From the NCBI GenBank assembly GCA_017303335.1, contig JAFLBK010000003.1:1-64000 (forward strand): 64,000 nt of DNA. The letters are read 5' to 3'. Each line of letters begins with the position of its first letter. Position 1 is the first letter of the stretch. The translations under genes and the position numbers were made by a program. Below, one piece after another: positions 18,332 to 26,943 of the stretch. Origin of the DNA: Chitinophagales bacterium. GTDB taxonomy: Bacteria; Bacteroidota; Bacteroidia; Chitinophagales; Chitinophagaceae. A model generated the notes under the pieces. That model searched no databases and was not told the DNA's origin. It saw nothing but the letters and a program-made list of their open reading frames with translations.

Positions 18332-18339
18332 CAAATATA
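18332..18339 (-). promoter_or_regulatory. -7 box TATATTTG for trhO
   Basis: Read on the - strand, TATATTTG fits TAnnTTTG exactly. A TTTG lies 25 bases further upstream, slightly too far for an ideal -33. The resulting leader would be about 95 bases and contains the REP-like repeat. Confidence 0.35.
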
Positions 18340-18361
18340 CAAAAGAAGGCGGAAAGAAAGA

Positions 18362-20923
18362 TCACAAACCGATGCTCAGGCTGGCGTTGCGGCGCCGGGG
18401 CTGCGCATTCGCCCGTACAGAATTGCCCAGCAATCCGCCGGCCCCGATGCGGATCTCGCCGGAATAACTGTGGTTATTCGTATACCCGAACACGTAATCC
18501 ACCCGGAACAGTTTAAGGATATTCTCCAACCCGAAGAAGGCTTCCACGAAATGATTCTTACGGTTCACGTAGTAGGCGTTACTGCCCACCACCAGGTTCC
18601 AGTTCAACCTGCGGAACAGGGGTATCTTATTTGTGAGCATGCCATTGAAATGATGTTCGATATGCCCGAAGCTGAAGAAAGGCTCGGTATTGCTGTTGAT
18701 ATAATACGGAGCGAGCTGGAAACTGTTCACGTATTCGCTGGCAGCGGTGGATCGGTTGCCGTTGAAGTGCTGGAAGTCCTGGATAAAAACCTTCCTGTTG
18801 GTGATGAAACCGCCGATGCCTAACTTATAACGGAAGGTTCCGGCCAGTTTCAGGTTGATGCCATCGGCCACGCTGAAGCGCCATTTATCGAAGTTGGCGT
18901 CGCTGCCGAAAATACCTTTGATCCCCTTCGTATAGTTGAGGCTGAAGGTGGGATATTTCGAACCCAGCGACATCTTGCGGTTCGGGTACTGTATATAACG
19001 CTGGCCAGGCCGGAAACTCATATCGATCGACAGGATGAAGGCCTTGTTGGCATCGAAGAACTGCGCCGGGATACTGTCCACGGGGTAATTCGCCGTGATG
19101 TTTTTCCGGTTGTCTTTGAAGACGGTAAAATCGGTGGTATTATTCAGCTGGCGCCGGTCTTCGTAGAGGGTGCTGATGGAAAGACGGAAACCGCTTTCGA
19201 AACGTTTGCTGAACCCGAGCGACAGAAAATAATTCTCATAGATCTTCATGAAATTATCGCCCCAGAGCAAGGTGTTGATGGTATTGTTGAGCGGAAGCAG
19301 CTGGCTTTGCTTGTTGAACTGGCTTACCCGTTTGCCGCCGCCGATCTCCCAGGTCTGCCGCCGTATCTTCTTATCCGTTTCCCAGTCGCGGGTGCGGAAC
19401 GTAAGGGTGGCCCAGGCATTGAGATGCGTGTTGTTGAAGCCATAGCGGAAACTCGGCTCAAAGGATACATTGGTTTTCCACTTCGGGATATGCCTGTCGA
19501 AGTACATGTTGAGATTCACCACCACGCCTTCCACCGTATTGTATTCAAGGCCCTTGATCAGTGATTCGATCCCCCAGCTGTAGGTGTTCGTTTTGCTGTA
19601 ATGCGTTCGCTGAATTCCCTTCCAGAAGATATTCAGCGGTTTGAGTTTACCCTGTTTCTTTTTCAACGAGTCGATCGAAGACTGGCTGAGCAGCGAATCT
19701 TTCCGCATTTCAAACAAACTGTCCTTTACTTCATAATCCATCCGTTCTTCCACTTCCAGCGGAACGGGCCGTATCGTATCCCAGTATTCTTTCGAGCGCT
19801 TGTTCACCGCCGTATCGTACCGGATAATCACGTTATTGAACCGGTTTTTCGCGAAGGTGGGGTTGATCAGGTAGTTGGAATACACGGTAACGAAATTGCC
19901 GATGGCGTCGATGCCGAATTGTTTAAAGCTGAAATGGATCAGCTGGTTCTTGCTGCGCCATACATCACCGCCAACAGGTACATGGATCTGGTCGATCTCG
20001 AGCGTATCCACGATCTCGAGCTGCGATGTTTTTGTCAGCTTCAGGTTCAGACTGTGAATACGCCAATCCCCTTCGGTGATGTTGATGATACCCGAGAAAG
20101 CCGGTTCGTATAAACGGCGGGGTATCACCTGGATGCTGTTGATCTCTTTCCCGTCTTCAAAAAAACTTCCGAGGAATTTATACTTATAGATGCTCAGGGC
20201 GTTATCGGCAATGGGCGATACAAAGCCACGGGGATTGAGCTGATTCAGGAACACGGACACATTGTTCTGGTAGAAACTGATGAAGGTGGGAAAGGTGAAA
20301 CCGAATCCATCGCTGCCGCTGACCCGGCTGCTGATCACTTCCAGGCGCAATTTATCGGGCAACTGGCTGTACACCCGCGAAACCGATTCGGACAAATAGA
20401 TAATGCCTTTCCCGGCCGAATCGACACCCATATCCGAACGGTCCTGTTCGGATATCTTACGCCCCAGTATTTTCTTCGGAAGATTCCGCAGTTTGAGCAT
20501 GTCCTTGGAATAGAGGTCGCACTCAAATGCCTTTACCTGTTCATTGTAATAACTTCTTTTCCTTATGGCCTGGCGGATGATCGCGTAGGCGGGGTCCTCC
20601 CCCTTTTTCACCACCACTTCGGTCATGTCCAGGTCTTGCCGGGCAAGAATGAATGTGATCTCTTCATCGTTTTTGGTGATCGTCACCTTACTTTCCTGCT
20701 TCTTGTAACCCACATGCTGGCAAACCACCACATAGGTGCCGGGCGTAACCGTGAAGGAGTATTTTCCTTTCTCATTGGCGCTGGCGCCTATCGATGTACC
20801 CTTGATGGTAATGGATGAAAATGGCAACAGGTCACCGGTGGCGGTGAATACGGTACCATAAATCTTTTGGGCGGAAGCGGGAACAGCAGCGAGTAAGAAA
20901 AGAAACAGTAAAGCCCGGGGCAT
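18362..20923 (-). CDS. DUF5686 outer-membrane-associated protein with carboxypeptidase-like domain
   Basis: The 853-residue protein has a signal peptide (about 1-18), a CarboxypepD_reg-like beta-sandwich (about 19-100; GTVFTATGDLLPFSSITIKG), and the long DUF5686 region that fills the rest. It contains alternating amphipathic strands in the second half, consistent with a barrel or surface fold. The family is typical of Bacteroidota, and its function is unknown. A perfect -7 box TATTTTTG precedes it. It ends about 130 bases before trhO on the same strand. Confidence 0.88.
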   Translation of the reverse strand: MPRALLFLFLLAAVPASAQKIYGTVFTATGDLLPFSSITIKGTSIGASANEKGKYSFTVTPGTYVVVCQHVGYKKQESKVTITKNDEEITFILARQDLDMTEVVVKKGEDPAYAIIRQAIRKRSYYNEQVKAFECDLYSKDMLKLRNLPKKILGRKISEQDRSDMGVDSAGKGIIYLSESVSRVYSQLPDKLRLEVISSRVSGSDGFGFTFPTFISFYQNNVSVFLNQLNPRGFVSPIADNALSIYKYKFLGSFFEDGKEINSIQVIPRRLYEPAFSGIINITEGDWRIHSLNLKLTKTSQLEIVDTLEIDQIHVPVGGDVWRSKNQLIHFSFKQFGIDAIGNFVTVYSNYLINPTFAKNRFNNVIIRYDTAVNKRSKEYWDTIRPVPLEVEERMDYEVKDSLFEMRKDSLLSQSSIDSLKKKQGKLKPLNIFWKGIQRTHYSKTNTYSWGIESLIKGLEYNTVEGVVVNLNMYFDRHIPKWKTNVSFEPSFRYGFNNTHLNAWATLTFRTRDWETDKKIRRQTWEIGGGKRVSQFNKQSQLLPLNNTINTLLWGDNFMKIYENYFLSLGFSKRFESGFRLSISTLYEDRRQLNNTTDFTVFKDNRKNITANYPVDSIPAQFFDANKAFILSIDMSFRPGQRYIQYPNRKMSLGSKYPTFSLNYTKGIKGIFGSDANFDKWRFSVADGINLKLAGTFRYKLGIGGFITNRKVFIQDFQHFNGNRSTAASEYVNSFQLAPYYINSNTEPFFSFGHIEHHFNGMLTNKIPLFRRLNWNLVVGSNAYYVNRKNHFVEAFFGLENILKLFRVDYVFGYTNNHSYSGEIRIGAGGLLGNSVRANAQPRRRNASLSIGL

Positions 20924-20942
20924 ATTCAGTTTTGAGTACTAA

Positions 20943-20950
20943 CAAAAATA
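20943..20950 (-). promoter_or_regulatory. -7 box TATTTTTG for the DUF5686 gene
   Basis: On the - strand TATTTTTG matches TAnnTTTG exactly and lies 19 bases before the ATG at 20923. The candidate -33 is TTTC, one base from TTTG, at about 20968-20971. The leader would be short, about 14 bases. Confidence 0.45.
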
Positions 20951-20995
20951 GAAGCCATTTTGTTACCGAAAGACTAAAAAACTTCTTCGGTTCGG

Positions 20996-21343
20996 TTATG
21001 CTCTTGATTTGCGGAGATAACTGCCGCTCAACGCGGCCAGTCCGGCCACCAAAGCGCCAATGAATGCCGTTGCCAGCATCAGCAGGTACGGACTATCCGA
21101 TTTGATCAGCAGCAAGGATATCTTATGCGCCAGGATGTGTTCATTGGCACGACTGATGAAAAAACTCAACCCGCCCCACAACAGGAACAAGGCTGTAAAG
21201 CCGGCCAGGAAAGACCGGAAGGGTTTCTGTGGTACCAGGGCGGCAACCAGGAAGGCGGCCAGCGCAATGCTCCACCAGGGAAGATAGAGGCAGGCGGCAA
21301 AACTCAGTAAGGCGGTTAGTAACAGGGAAACGAAGAACTTCAT
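20996..21343 (-). CDS. small integral membrane protein
   Basis: The 115-residue, very hydrophobic protein has about four membrane helices (near 3-20, 22-42, 46-66 and 84-108) and a short basic tail (YLRKSRA). The helix between residues 66 and 84 is more polar (NEHILAHKISLLLIKSDS). No family was recognised. Its gene follows a penicillin-acylase-like gene on the same strand, separated by a repeat-built hairpin, so co-transcription is uncertain. Confidence 0.65.
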   Translation of the reverse strand: MKFFVSLLLTALLSFAACLYLPWWSIALAAFLVAALVPQKPFRSFLAGFTALFLLWGGLSFFISRANEHILAHKISLLLIKSDSPYLLMLATAFIGALVAGLAALSGSYLRKSRA

Positions 21344-21351
21344 ATAAATGA

Positions 21352-21446
21352 TTTAATGATGTGCTGATTATTTGATGTATTGATTGCCTGATGCGCTGAT
21401 GCCAGCTTAATCAACACATCAGCTGATCGATGAATCAGCACATCAG
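21352..21446. repeat. word-built intergenic hairpin (GATGTGCTGATT words)
   Basis: The left half has three 16-base units (GATGTGCTGATTATTT, GATGTATTGATTGCCT and GATGCGCTGAT). The right half has the same word twice in reverse complement (AATCAACACATCAG and AATCAGCACATCAG). The right end runs into the penicillin-acylase gene, whose TGA stop (21443-21445, - strand) lies inside the repeated word. It could act as a transcription terminator or RNA hairpin. Confidence 0.6.
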
Positions 21447-23899
21447 TTACTGAATGTCATTTTTCCGATGATGCGTTTATCATTCACTTCTTCTTTGGTC
21501 ATCATCCAGAGCGTGTAATATTTTCCGGCGGCCCATTGATCCACGAAACTGTCGTAGAATTTGCTGCCGGGATTCCCGCTTTGCCCGCCCGGGTATACCC
21601 CATAGGCTTCTGTTTTCTGCGTAAGGCTGATCACCATGCGCCAGCTGGGGCCATGATCCACCTTGGTGGCATTGATGCAATTATTACCGCCACCGATGGG
21701 CAGGTTCAACCGGCTCAGGGGTGCCAGTTTAGCCAGGTGGTTGATGCGGGTGGCTTTGTATTTTTCCCAATCAAGCCTTCCTTCGGCTTCCAGCTTTTGT
21801 AATTCGGCCGTTGCCGCTTTGAAAGCGGCCGTAATATCATCCGCCAATGTTTCTGTTTGCGGGGTGTTCACATTGTCGAGGAATTTATACGCCGAGTCTT
21901 TCAGTATCGCTTCCACCAGGGTACTCAGGAAGGGCCGCATGCTTCCTTTGGGCGCTTTGGCATAATCGTCATCGTATACCAGCCCCTCGAAGGCATGCCA
22001 CCAGCGTTCAAATACGGTTGAACCTTTGGAACCTGCGTCGTTCCGGCAATTCCACTGCCGGTAGATATCGAGGTATTTTTTCCCGGCGGCGTCCAGTTCC
22101 GCTTCGCGGATATTGGCCAGGAACAGGGGCTGCAGCATCTGGGCGCACACATCGAGGTTATCGGTTTGGAGCGCCATCATATCCTGGGGTGTGATACCAT
22201 TCATTTCACGCAGGCGGCGGTTGATGGCGATGCCGCGGTAAACAGGATAATCCCTGCCAAGGTAATAGTGATAGGTGCTGTCGTCGACCGGCTTCTGGTT
22301 GGCGCTGCTTACAAAGCCTCTTTCGGGGTTGTATTGGAAAGGCACTTCATCCTGCGGGATCATACCCTGCCACAGGTAGGCTGTATCGGTACCCGGCATC
22401 ACAAAATCGCCCTGGCCCTTCCATTTAGCCGGCCATTCACCCTGTGTGCGGATGGCGATGTCGCCATTCTTGCAGGCGAACACACAGTTCTGCCCGGGTG
22501 TATGCAGGTTGGTAACCGCTGCCTGGTAATCGGCATAGTTCTTTGCATGATCGAGCATATTGAAGATGCGGAGTTCATTGCTGGGGTCATGGGCCTTCCA
22601 GCGAACGGCATAATACGCGTGGTTGTTGATGCGCACACCACCGAATGATTTATCGAACATAACCGGGCACCAGTCGTTGCCCAGCTGCACATAGGCCACC
22701 GAATCGATAAAGGAGGCTGCTCCTTTGATCTTGATGGTATCCACCCGGAATTTTGTTTTCTGCCATTGGCCGTTGAACATATATTCCTGGCGGCTGTCGT
22801 CTTTGAATTTGATCTCGTAATAATCCCGTACATCGCGGCCGCCATTGGTAAAGCCAAAGGCGCAACTGTCGTTGAAACCAATGATCACACCCGGTGCGCC
22901 GGGAAAACTCACGCCGTAGGCGTTGAAGTTGGGAGTGGATAATTGTATTTCGTACCAGAGCGATGGCAGGTTCAATCCGAGGTGCGGATCGTTGCACAGG
23001 ATGGGCGCCCCGCTTTTTGTTTTGCTTCCGCTTACCGCCCAGTTGTTGCTTCCATTATCCCGGTCGGGTTTACCGATGCCGGCGATCGACGCAACCTTGT
23101 TGTTCAGGTAAACCGAATCGGCCCCGGGAGGCGCCACCGGAAATACCTTCTGTTTTTCAAACACGGTGCCTTTCGGGATGATGGGATCCAGCGAATCCTG
23201 CAGCGAGGGATATAGTTTGGAAAAATCGTCGGCGCTGAAATAACTCCTGGCGCTGGTCATCTCCATGTCATCTTCCCTGGCGGCCAGGTCGTAACTCATG
23301 TATTTCAGGAAAAGACAGGTTTTGAGGTTGCTCCATTTCTCCGGTTTATAACCGATCAGTTTGTATTCGACCGGTAATGAACTTTCGGTAAGTGTTTCGA
23401 TGTACGCATTCACCCCTTCGGTATACGCGTCGCATTGCGCTTTGATCACCGGGTCTTTCTCCAATTCGTTGAGGGCGATCTCGGCGGCGTATACCATTCC
23501 CAGTCTTCTGAATTCGCGGTCGTGCTCCAGCGCTTTCTCGCCGATGATCTCACTGGCCCTTCCCCCAGCGGCGAAGGTTTGCAGTTCCATCTGCCAGAGG
23601 CGGAACTTCGCATGCAGGTAGCCCTGCACAAAATAAGCGTCGTTCTCCTGCTCGGCAAACACATGCGGCACGAGGCGGTCATCAAAGTACACTTCTGTTT
23701 TGCCTTTGAGTTGCGGCAGTTTCAGATCCGCATTGTAATCGGCGTTCACCGGTTCAGCATTCTGCCAGAAACCATGCTGCGGACTGAGAAAGGTTCCGAA
23801 TGGCGGGGCATTATTGCCTCCGATCTTATGACTCGTGTTCAGGTAATAGACCAGGCCCGTGGTAACCGCGGCGCTTGCCAGCAAGGGAACAATTCTCAT
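21443..23899 (-). CDS. penicillin-acylase family hydrolase (Ntn, S45)
   Basis: The 818-residue precursor has an N-terminal signal or anchor (about 1-20) and an alpha-chain region (about 60-240; PHVFAEQENDAYFVQGYLHA). A spacer follows, then the autocatalytic cleavage site before Ser in GSNNWAVSGS (near residue 285), which would become the nucleophile of the beta chain. CNDPHLGLNLPSLWYE and the IGFNDSCAFGFTNGG region are family signatures. Such periplasmic Ntn hydrolases cut amides, including beta-lactam side chains, acyl-homoserine lactones and other N-acyl compounds; the substrate here is unknown. The C terminus is formed within a repeat. Confidence 0.92.
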   Translation of the reverse strand: MRIVPLLASAAVTTGLVYYLNTSHKIGGNNAPPFGTFLSPQHGFWQNAEPVNADYNADLKLPQLKGKTEVYFDDRLVPHVFAEQENDAYFVQGYLHAKFRLWQMELQTFAAGGRASEIIGEKALEHDREFRRLGMVYAAEIALNELEKDPVIKAQCDAYTEGVNAYIETLTESSLPVEYKLIGYKPEKWSNLKTCLFLKYMSYDLAAREDDMEMTSARSYFSADDFSKLYPSLQDSLDPIIPKGTVFEKQKVFPVAPPGADSVYLNNKVASIAGIGKPDRDNGSNNWAVSGSKTKSGAPILCNDPHLGLNLPSLWYEIQLSTPNFNAYGVSFPGAPGVIIGFNDSCAFGFTNGGRDVRDYYEIKFKDDSRQEYMFNGQWQKTKFRVDTIKIKGAASFIDSVAYVQLGNDWCPVMFDKSFGGVRINNHAYYAVRWKAHDPSNELRIFNMLDHAKNYADYQAAVTNLHTPGQNCVFACKNGDIAIRTQGEWPAKWKGQGDFVMPGTDTAYLWQGMIPQDEVPFQYNPERGFVSSANQKPVDDSTYHYYLGRDYPVYRGIAINRRLREMNGITPQDMMALQTDNLDVCAQMLQPLFLANIREAELDAAGKKYLDIYRQWNCRNDAGSKGSTVFERWWHAFEGLVYDDDYAKAPKGSMRPFLSTLVEAILKDSAYKFLDNVNTPQTETLADDITAAFKAATAELQKLEAEGRLDWEKYKATRINHLAKLAPLSRLNLPIGGGNNCINATKVDHGPSWRMVISLTQKTEAYGVYPGGQSGNPGSKFYDSFVDQWAAGKYYTLWMMTKEEVNDKRIIGKMTFSN

Positions 23900-24077
23900 A
23901 GAAGAATAGTATTTGCCGTAAAATACTAAAAACTAACGGAATGGCTGCATGCCAGTCATGATAACTACGCCTGGGTTTGCCTTCTTATGTGTTTTTAATG
24001 TGCTGAAAAGAACAGGTGGTATGTTATTTGACCCAACCGGCAGTCATCAGAATCTTTCACGCCAAAAACGCAATACC

Positions 24078-24491
24078 ATGAAAAAAAGATTCATCAGCCT
24101 GACAACCGGCATTCTTACCCTTCTTCTTTTTTCCTGCAGTAAATCAACCACCGAAACACCCGCCCCGGTATACAGCCTGGAAGGTAAATGGACAGGCAGC
24201 TTCAATAATGGAGCCGGTGGCCCTGCCAACTATTTTGCCCTCACGTTCAAATCCGGCGGAGCCGGTGGCGCCCTGGTGGTTCATGCCAATAATTCCCTCA
24301 CACCGGATGTAGCCAACGGAACCTGGACGCTGGCCGGCGACAGCCTCAGCGCTACATATAGCTTTACCGGTTCCAGCGCCATCTATAGCCTGGCCGCCAG
24401 GTATAACATCCACTCCAATATCCTGACCGGAACCGTTGGATTAAGTCCTGCCACTACCGGCGAGGCCGTTTTCTCGGTCACGAAGGAATAA
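24078..24491 (+). CDS. small lipoprotein of unknown function
   Basis: The product is 137 residues from ATG 24078 (MKKRFISLTTGILTLLLFSC). The Cys at about residue 20 is the lipidation site. The mature part is rich in Gly, Ser and Thr and made of short beta strands (EGKWTGSFNNG, FALTFKSGG, NGTWTLAGDSLSATYSF), resembling a small lipocalin-like or beta-sandwich domain. No named family was recognised. A Rho-independent terminator follows 90 bases after the stop and ends this single-gene unit. Confidence 0.7.
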   Translation: MKKRFISLTTGILTLLLFSCSKSTTETPAPVYSLEGKWTGSFNNGAGGPANYFALTFKSGGAGGALVVHANNSLTPDVANGTWTLAGDSLSATYSFTGSSAIYSLAARYNIHSNILTGTVGLSPATTGEAVFSVTKE

Positions 24492-24581
24492 CCATATACC
24501 CTATAAGTGGTATTGGCAATCAACATACAGGTATGCACCTTTGCTGCAACCAATCTTTAGTGGTTTCGAGGTTTTAAGTAA

Positions 24582-24616
24582 AAAGTTGCCCTCTTAATGA
24601 GGGCAACTTTATTTTT
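24582..24616 (+). terminator. Rho-independent terminator ending the lipoprotein unit
   Basis: AAAGTTGCCCTC, the loop TTAAT, then GAGGGCAACTTT form a perfect 12-bp stem followed by a T-run (24608-24616). It ends only 6 bases before the miaE start codon, and its T-run is also the miaE -7 box. Confidence 0.8.
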
Positions 24617-24617
24617 G
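24586..24617 (+). promoter_or_regulatory. miaE promoter embedded in the preceding terminator
   Basis: TTG at 24586-24588 lies in the left terminator stem and TATTTTTG at 24610-24617 overlaps its T-run. They are separated by 21 bases, which fits the Bacteroidota consensus. CAGT and the ATG follow, so transcription would begin at the start codon. Using one 35-base stretch as terminator and promoter is compact and would yield a leaderless mRNA. Confidence 0.55.
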
Positions 24618-24621
24618 CAGT

Positions 24622-25233
24622 ATGGAAGAATTAAGCATTGATACGAAAAACATACTCGGACTTAAACTGCCCACCGATCCCCGCTGGGTGGATCTTACCG
24701 CCCTGCAACTGGAGGAAATACTGACCGACCATGCCTATTGCGAACAAAAGGCCGCCACCACCTGCATCAGCCTGATACAACGTTATTCCGACCGGGAGAA
24801 ACTGGTGAAGGAACTCAGCCCGATCGTTACCGAAGAATGGGGACATTTCCGCCAGGTGCTGGCCGAGTTGCAGAAACGCCAGCTGAAACTGGGGAAACAA
24901 CGTAAAGACGTATACGTTAATAAACTGCTTGAATTCCAGCGCAAGGGTGGGCATCCCGATGAACGTTTCCTCGACCAGCTGCTCACCATGGCCCTGATCG
25001 AAGCCAGAAGTTGTGAACGGTTCAAGCGGTTAAGCGAGGGCCTCGACGATAAATACCTGCGGAATTTCTACCGGCGCTTCATGGAAAGCGAAGCGGGGCA
25101 TTATACACTTTTCATCAACCTGGCCGAACATTACCTCGATAAGAAAACGGTACGCAAGCGCTGGCTCGAATGGCTGAAGTACGAAAAAGAAGTGATGAAA
25201 GAGATGGAGCTGCGGGGCGACCGCATTCATTGA
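24622..25233 (+). CDS. miaE: tRNA 2-methylthio-N6-isopentenyladenosine-37 hydroxylase
   Basis: The 203-residue non-heme di-iron protein hydroxylates the isopentenyl group of ms2i6A37 in tRNA. The ferritin-like iron ligands are visible: Glu and Glu-x-x-His in EEILTDHAYCEQ and EEWGHFRQ, then Glu in EARSCERF and Glu-x-x-His in ESEAGHYTLF. Length and the PTDPRW start fit MiaE. It is cytoplasmic and expressed as a single gene. The start ATG is fixed by the absence of an in-frame start upstream and by the adjacent promoter box. The C terminus is basic and may help tRNA binding. Confidence 0.93.
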   Translation: MEELSIDTKNILGLKLPTDPRWVDLTALQLEEILTDHAYCEQKAATTCISLIQRYSDREKLVKELSPIVTEEWGHFRQVLAELQKRQLKLGKQRKDVYVNKLLEFQRKGGHPDERFLDQLLTMALIEARSCERFKRLSEGLDDKYLRNFYRRFMESEAGHYTLFINLAEHYLDKKTVRKRWLEWLKYEKEVMKEMELRGDRIH

Positions 25234-25905
25234 TCAGAGATGCAGGATCAGCCTTACTCCCGCGGGCAGGTACGGCAATAAACCCTCCTCATCGTGATCG
25301 GGCAGCGGACTTACCCGGCGATACCCCAGTTCGTAATCGAGCTTTGAATAACCCGCCGGCAAACCTCTCCGATCGATGATACGGTTCTTAACGCCCAGCC
25401 CGATACTTGCCTCCAGTTCAAATTTACCGTTGGGCGTTAGTTTGAAACGCTTGCCCCAGAACAGTGCCCCGCCCGGCAGGCTCTGAACCGCTTCATAACG
25501 ATAATTGGTAATCGTATCCCCGCGTTGCGGGTTGGCAATATCTGTTTCACTGCGATACGAATAGCGCTTGAACCGGAATTCGGCGCCTACAAAAAAGCCG
25601 TGTTTGTTGTTGTAATAATAGCGGAAGGAAGTAATGTTCCGGAAACCTTTCAATCCGGCGAAATCATCTCCATCATAAAAAAATCCCTTGTAGAGATAAT
25701 CGAATTGCGTCCACAATTCCACTCGTTCGCTGAAACGGTAACCCGCTCCCAGGCCAACGGCTCCCTGGCTCATTTCAAAAGGAGAATACGGATTGAGGGT
25801 AAGGAAGAATCCTTTTTGTACGATGGGCGAATAACGACGTTTCTTTTGTTGTGCCAGGCTTGCTATGGATACCAGCAGCAGGAACAGGAGGATGCATTTT
25901 CTCAT
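25234..25905 (-). CDS. predicted outer-membrane beta-barrel protein
   Basis: The 223-residue product starts at ATG 25905, where a signal peptide (MRKCILLFLLLVSIASLAQQ) begins; the frame is open further upstream but overlaps the next gene. The mature part alternates hydrophobic and aromatic residues (LGAGYRFSERVELWTQFDYL, FRYYYNNKHGFFVGAEF) as in small porin-like barrels, and ends in LILHL. No named family was recognised. It is convergent with miaE, with the stops adjacent. It lies 25 bases downstream of the GSCFA gene on the same strand. Confidence 0.65.
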   Translation of the reverse strand: MRKCILLFLLLVSIASLAQQKKRRYSPIVQKGFFLTLNPYSPFEMSQGAVGLGAGYRFSERVELWTQFDYLYKGFFYDGDDFAGLKGFRNITSFRYYYNNKHGFFVGAEFRFKRYSYRSETDIANPQRGDTITNYRYEAVQSLPGGALFWGKRFKLTPNGKFELEASIGLGVKNRIIDRRGLPAGYSKLDYELGYRRVSPLPDHDEEGLLPYLPAGVRLILHL

Positions 25906-25930
25906 AATCGCAGGATTAGAGGCAAGAGAT

Positions 25931-26926
25931 TCACCGGCTGAAAAATGCTGCCTCTTCGGAGAAATCGATATACGGATGCTGGTCATTCAGCCGGTGCAGT
26001 CGTTCCAGGTTGGCCTGCAGGAATTTCCTATGCTGCTCCGAATCCGGGTTGAACGGCTTATGATTGCGGGCGGCCATGATCACGGCGATTTCTTTCATCA
26101 GGGCCTGGGAATCTTCGTCGATACAGGCCGCTATGAATTTCTCCCACACATAATTGGTAGCGGCATAATTGGGATGCACCATATCTTCGGCGAAGAAGCG
26201 GTAATCCCGCAGGTCGTCGATGATGAGCTCGTAGGCTGGGAAATAAAAGCTATGATCGTTGGTAGCCGTAAGTTGATGTACGGCATGAATAAGCGTTGCC
26301 TTACTCCGGTTGTTCTCCACGAAACCGTCGCGGAGATGACGCACCGGGCTGATAGTAAAAATGATCTTCAGGCCTGGGTTGAAAGCCCTGAGTTCATCGA
26401 TCATGGTTTGGAGGCCGCTTACCACTTCTTCAACCGGCAGAAGTCGTTTATTGAATTTATCGGTGGGTACTTTATGGCAATTGGCCACCACGGACCTCAC
26501 CCCCAGCCCCTCTTCTTGAGGAGAGGGAAGTTCATACACGAAAGCCGAACCAAGTGTGATCAATAACCAATCCGCTTCTTTGAGGAACACATGCGCCTTG
26601 CGTTGCGATGCATTGATCCGTTGCAGACAGGTATCGGCATCGGGATGCGAGAACCGGCTATGGTGCTCCCAACTGTTCCAGCATTCGTTCTGGTAAAACA
26701 AATCTTCCTTCGCGTATTGCTTATTCTGTATATAGGAGGAAACGGAACGGGCGATGCTTACCGGGTTGAACAGGATCCCGTTCGGGTTGTCCAGCGTGCC
26801 GAATTTATGATGGGCCAGTTTGGTCCCGATCTGTTCGGTAAAACAGGAACCGATCAACAGCAGTTTATGCCGGTGGCTGATCTTTTGAGCGAAAGGCCTG
26901 GGTGTAAAATCCAAATGAAATTCCAT
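25931..26926 (-). CDS. GSCFA domain protein with an in-frame repeat insertion
   Basis: The 331-residue protein has the N-terminal family signature LLLIGSCFTEQIG and later DWLLITLGSAFVYE, VVANCHKVP and FTISPVRHLRDG, typical of GSCFA (SGNH-hydrolase-like fold; function unclear). Between VYE and VVANCHK lies LPSPQEEGLGVRS, where relatives usually have about six or seven residues. That segment is encoded by a copy of a widely dispersed palindromic DNA repeat at 26491-26531. The reading frame is preserved, so the protein may still be made, with a loop extension. It follows HMG-CoA lyase by 17 bases and is probably in its operon. Confidence 0.85.
   Translation of the reverse strand: MEFHLDFTPRPFAQKISHRHKLLLIGSCFTEQIGTKLAHHKFGTLDNPNGILFNPVSIARSVSSYIQNKQYAKEDLFYQNECWNSWEHHSRFSHPDADTCLQRINASQRKAHVFLKEADWLLITLGSAFVYELPSPQEEGLGVRSVVANCHKVPTDKFNKRLLPVEEVVSGLQTMIDELRAFNPGLKIIFTISPVRHLRDGFVENNRSKATLIHAVHQLTATNDHSFYFPAYELIIDDLRDYRFFAEDMVHPNYAATNYVWEKFIAACIDEDSQALMKEIAVIMAARNHKPFNPDSEQHRKFLQANLERLHRLNDQHPYIDFSEEAAFFSR
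26491..26531. repeat. dispersed palindromic repeat inserted in the GSCFA coding region
   Basis: CACCCCCAGCCCCTCTTCTT followed by GAGGAGAGGGAAG is a form of a common intergenic repeat (read in reverse: CCTCTCCTCAAGAAGAGGGG plus CTGGGGGTGAGG). The CCCCTCTTCTTGAGGAGAGGG part is a hairpin. It is read as LPSPQEEGLGVRS in the - strand gene. Recognition as a dispersed family is from memory. Confidence 0.65.
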
Positions 26927-26943
26927 AGAACAAACGATACGAA

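Noticed and set aside
18240..18360. Phage or plasmid attachment site near the trhO leader repeat
   Set aside because: No tRNA, integrase or direct repeats were seen there.
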